NCBI GenBank assembly: GCA_017618435.1
Contig: JAFZUH010000286.1
Coordinates: forward strand, 1-8,634
Direction: 5' to 3'
From: Bacteroidales bacterium
Lineage (GTDB): Bacteria; Bacteroidota; Bacteroidia; Bacteroidales; WCHB1-69
Length of the DNA stretch: 8,634 nt
Within the stretch, counting starts at the first letter, position 1; each line of letters begins with the position of its first letter. A program made the translations under genes and the position numbers. Below are positions 7,389-8,634 of the stretch, in pieces. Below the pieces are notes generated by a model that had not been told where the DNA came from, searched no databases, and worked only from the letters and a program-made list of their open reading frames with translations.

Positions 7389-7771
7389 AAAGGCAAAGTG
7401 TCAAAAGGTTCTTCCTCTGATAAGAAAGGCGGCAACTCATCTTTGCTTGCATCTGCAATATTTGAAACAGCCTCTGTTTTGGCAGGTTTTTGTTCCATAT
7501 TGTTGGCATTGCTGATATTCCACGCTCTTACATTCGTATACCATTTGCCAGTATATTCTCGAGATTCAATGTTTATAGATACTTTAACTCTGCTACCGAC
7601 TGTAAATTGAGAGCCTAAAACATTTGTTTTCTCGCCCCAAAGTCCAATACAAACTTTTTGAGGAAATTGATCCAAGGTTTCAAGTATAAATTCTTGTTTT
7701 TCCCATTGTCCGTTTTTCCCTGTACCTGTTTGTTTGGGTAATATATTGATAATGTTTCCAATAATTTCCAT
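7385..7771 (-). CDS. DUF3127 domain protein, predicted OB-fold with SSB-like tail
   Basis: The protein has 128 residues. Residues 1-87 match the DUF3127 pattern: MEIIGNIINILP at the start, WEKQEFILET, CIGLWGEK (41-48) and VKVSINIESREYTGKWYTNVRAW (62-84). I recognise this small beta-rich family from Bacteroidota, where it is compared with single-stranded DNA-binding proteins; an OB-fold is the likely structure. Residues 88-118 are a linker, and the protein ends EEEPFDTLPF, like the acidic Pro-Phe tip of SSB that recruits DNA repair and replication proteins. Binding to single-stranded nucleic acid is inference; no function is proven. It begins 10 bases after the flavin oxidoreductase stop, so the two are probably cotranscribed. 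Its TAA overlaps the kinase TAG by four bases on the opposite strand. Confidence 0.87.
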   Translation of the reverse strand: MEIIGNIINILPKQTGTGKNGQWEKQEFILETLDQFPQKVCIGLWGEKTNVLGSQFTVGSRVKVSINIESREYTGKWYTNVRAWNISNANNMEQKPAKTEAVSNIADASKDELPPFLSEEEPFDTLPF

Positions 7772-7781
7772 TGCTTATTTT

Positions 7782-8634
7782 TTATTTGTTTTCCGCTTTT
7801 TCTATTTCTTTTTGCAAATTGGCCGGCAGATTTTCCACACAATGATGACATTTCATTTCCAATGAATACATTCTGCCTATACAATAATTGGAATGTTTGC
7901 AGCCGCTGCGTGTTATTTCACCTGATTTCAGTTTATTGACAAAATCTGTATCGTGTACCAAGGCTCTTGCCATCTGCACAGCGACAAAACCTTCATTCAA
8001 AACCTCTTCCATTTTTTCTTTGGAAACAATGCCTCCGACATATATAAGAGGCAATTGTACTGCTTTGCGAAATTCTTTGGCATCTTCCAAAAAATAGGCT
8101 TCTTTAAAAGGAACTGTAGGTATGAGCAATCTTCCGAAAAATCTGATACCTATTTTTAACCACCAAAATTTCCAAGGGTCCATATAATGTGCCAATGTTT
8201 TCAAGGGCATAGCACCTCTCATCACTTCCATAGGAGCCTTGCTGACAAAACCGGCAGTAAGTACAAGGGCATCAACTTTCAGTTCTTCCAATTTTCTGGC
8301 AACTTCCAAACACTCGTTGCGTTGCATTCCCCGTTTGAAGCCATCGTGCATATTCACTTTGACAACTACAGCCAAATCTTCCCCTGCCACTTCTTTGACT
8401 TTTTTGATAACCATCTCCATAAATCTCATACGATTGGCAAGGCTACCGCCAAATTTATCTTTTCTATGATTGGTGTATGGAGAAAGGAATTGACTGATAA
8501 GATAACCATGACCAGCATGTATTTCCACACAATCAAAGCCGGCACGTTTAACCATTTCCACAGCCCGACCGAAATCTTCAACAAGGTCATTTATCTCATT
8601 TTCTTTCAGCTTTCTGACAACGGTTGGCGAATAC
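7782..8634 (-). CDS. NADH:flavin oxidoreductase, Old Yellow Enzyme family (5' partial)
   Basis: The frame is open to the window edge (visible start YSPTVVRKLKENEIND, counted as residue 1), so about 100 N-terminal residues, including the first FMN-binding strand, are missing; 283 residues are visible. Family signatures: GFDCVEIHAGHGYLISQFLSP with the two active-site His residues H39 and H42, then NHRKDKFGGSLANRMRF; IYVGGI and QMARALVHDTDF form the expected C-terminal FMN-phosphate site. These enzymes use FMN and NAD(P)H to reduce activated C=C bonds; the substrate here is unknown. Near the end (7839-7901) lies a Cys cluster resembling the 4Fe-4S site of 2,4-dienoyl-CoA reductase-type members, but with C-x2-S-x2-C in place of C-x2-C-x2/3-C. 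The protein ends soon after, so there is no fused second flavin/NAD domain. The GTG at 8559-8561 is internal, not the start. The DUF3127 gene follows 10 bases downstream. Confidence 0.93.
   Translation of the reverse strand, partial: YSPTVVRKLKENEINDLVEDFGRAVEMVKRAGFDCVEIHAGHGYLISQFLSPYTNHRKDKFGGSLANRMRFMEMVIKKVKEVAGEDLAVVVKVNMHDGFKRGMQRNECLEVARKLEELKVDALVLTAGFVSKAPMEVMRGAMPLKTLAHYMDPWKFWWLKIGIRFFGRLLIPTVPFKEAYFLEDAKEFRKAVQLPLIYVGGIVSKEKMEEVLNEGFVAVQMARALVHDTDFVNKLKSGEITRSGCKHSNYCIGRMYSLEMKCHHCVENLPANLQKEIEKAENK

Noticed and set aside
8559..8561. GTG as the start of the flavin oxidoreductase
   Set aside because: The upstream codons to the window edge encode the family-typical helix before GFDCVEIH, so this codon is internal.

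Overview
The window looks like ordinary chromosomal DNA from a low-GC member of the Bacteroidota, most likely Bacteroidales. Reasons: a DUF349 repeat protein and a DUF3127 protein of the types common in that phylum; no Shine-Dalgarno sequences before the start codons; a TAnnTTTG-type -7 promoter box; and an M28 peptidase homologue close to the mammalian-like glutaminyl cyclases of Porphyromonas and Tannerella. Species cannot be named from this sequence alone.

Layout. (1) 1-554 (+): C-terminal half of a periplasmic-type M28 zinc enzyme, probably a glutaminyl-peptide cyclotransferase. (2) 555-659: the only intergenic gap of note, with a Bacteroidota-type promoter. (3) 660-2594 (+): DUF349 protein with five helical repeats. 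(4) 2596-2616: a perfect 8-bp hairpin that fills the gap up to (5) tRNA-Arg(CCT), 2617-2688. (6) 2713-3798 (+): phospholipase D-superfamily enzyme resembling cardiolipin synthase. (7) 3795-7388 (+): 1197-residue, about 12-TM NtrY-like sensor histidine kinase, overlapping the previous gene by ATGA. (8) 7385-7771 (-): DUF3127 protein with an SSB-like acidic tail, whose stop codon overlaps the kinase stop tail to tail. (9) 7782-8634 (-): NADH:flavin oxidoreductase (Old Yellow Enzyme family), 5' end outside the window.

How they may work together. The four plus-strand units from 660 to 7388 are separated by 22 nt, 24 nt and -4 nt, so one transcript could carry the DUF349 mRNA, a tRNA and a membrane-lipid enzyme translationally coupled to a membrane-embedded sensor kinase. 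tRNA processing would then cut this transcript into two mRNAs. The minus-strand pair, 10 nt apart, is probably a second operon meeting the first with no terminator space. No mobile element, CRISPR array, phage gene or recognisable defence system is present. The most unusual items are the tRNA embedded between two coding genes behind a hairpin, and the very large kinase with three predicted extracytoplasmic domains and no response regulator beside it.
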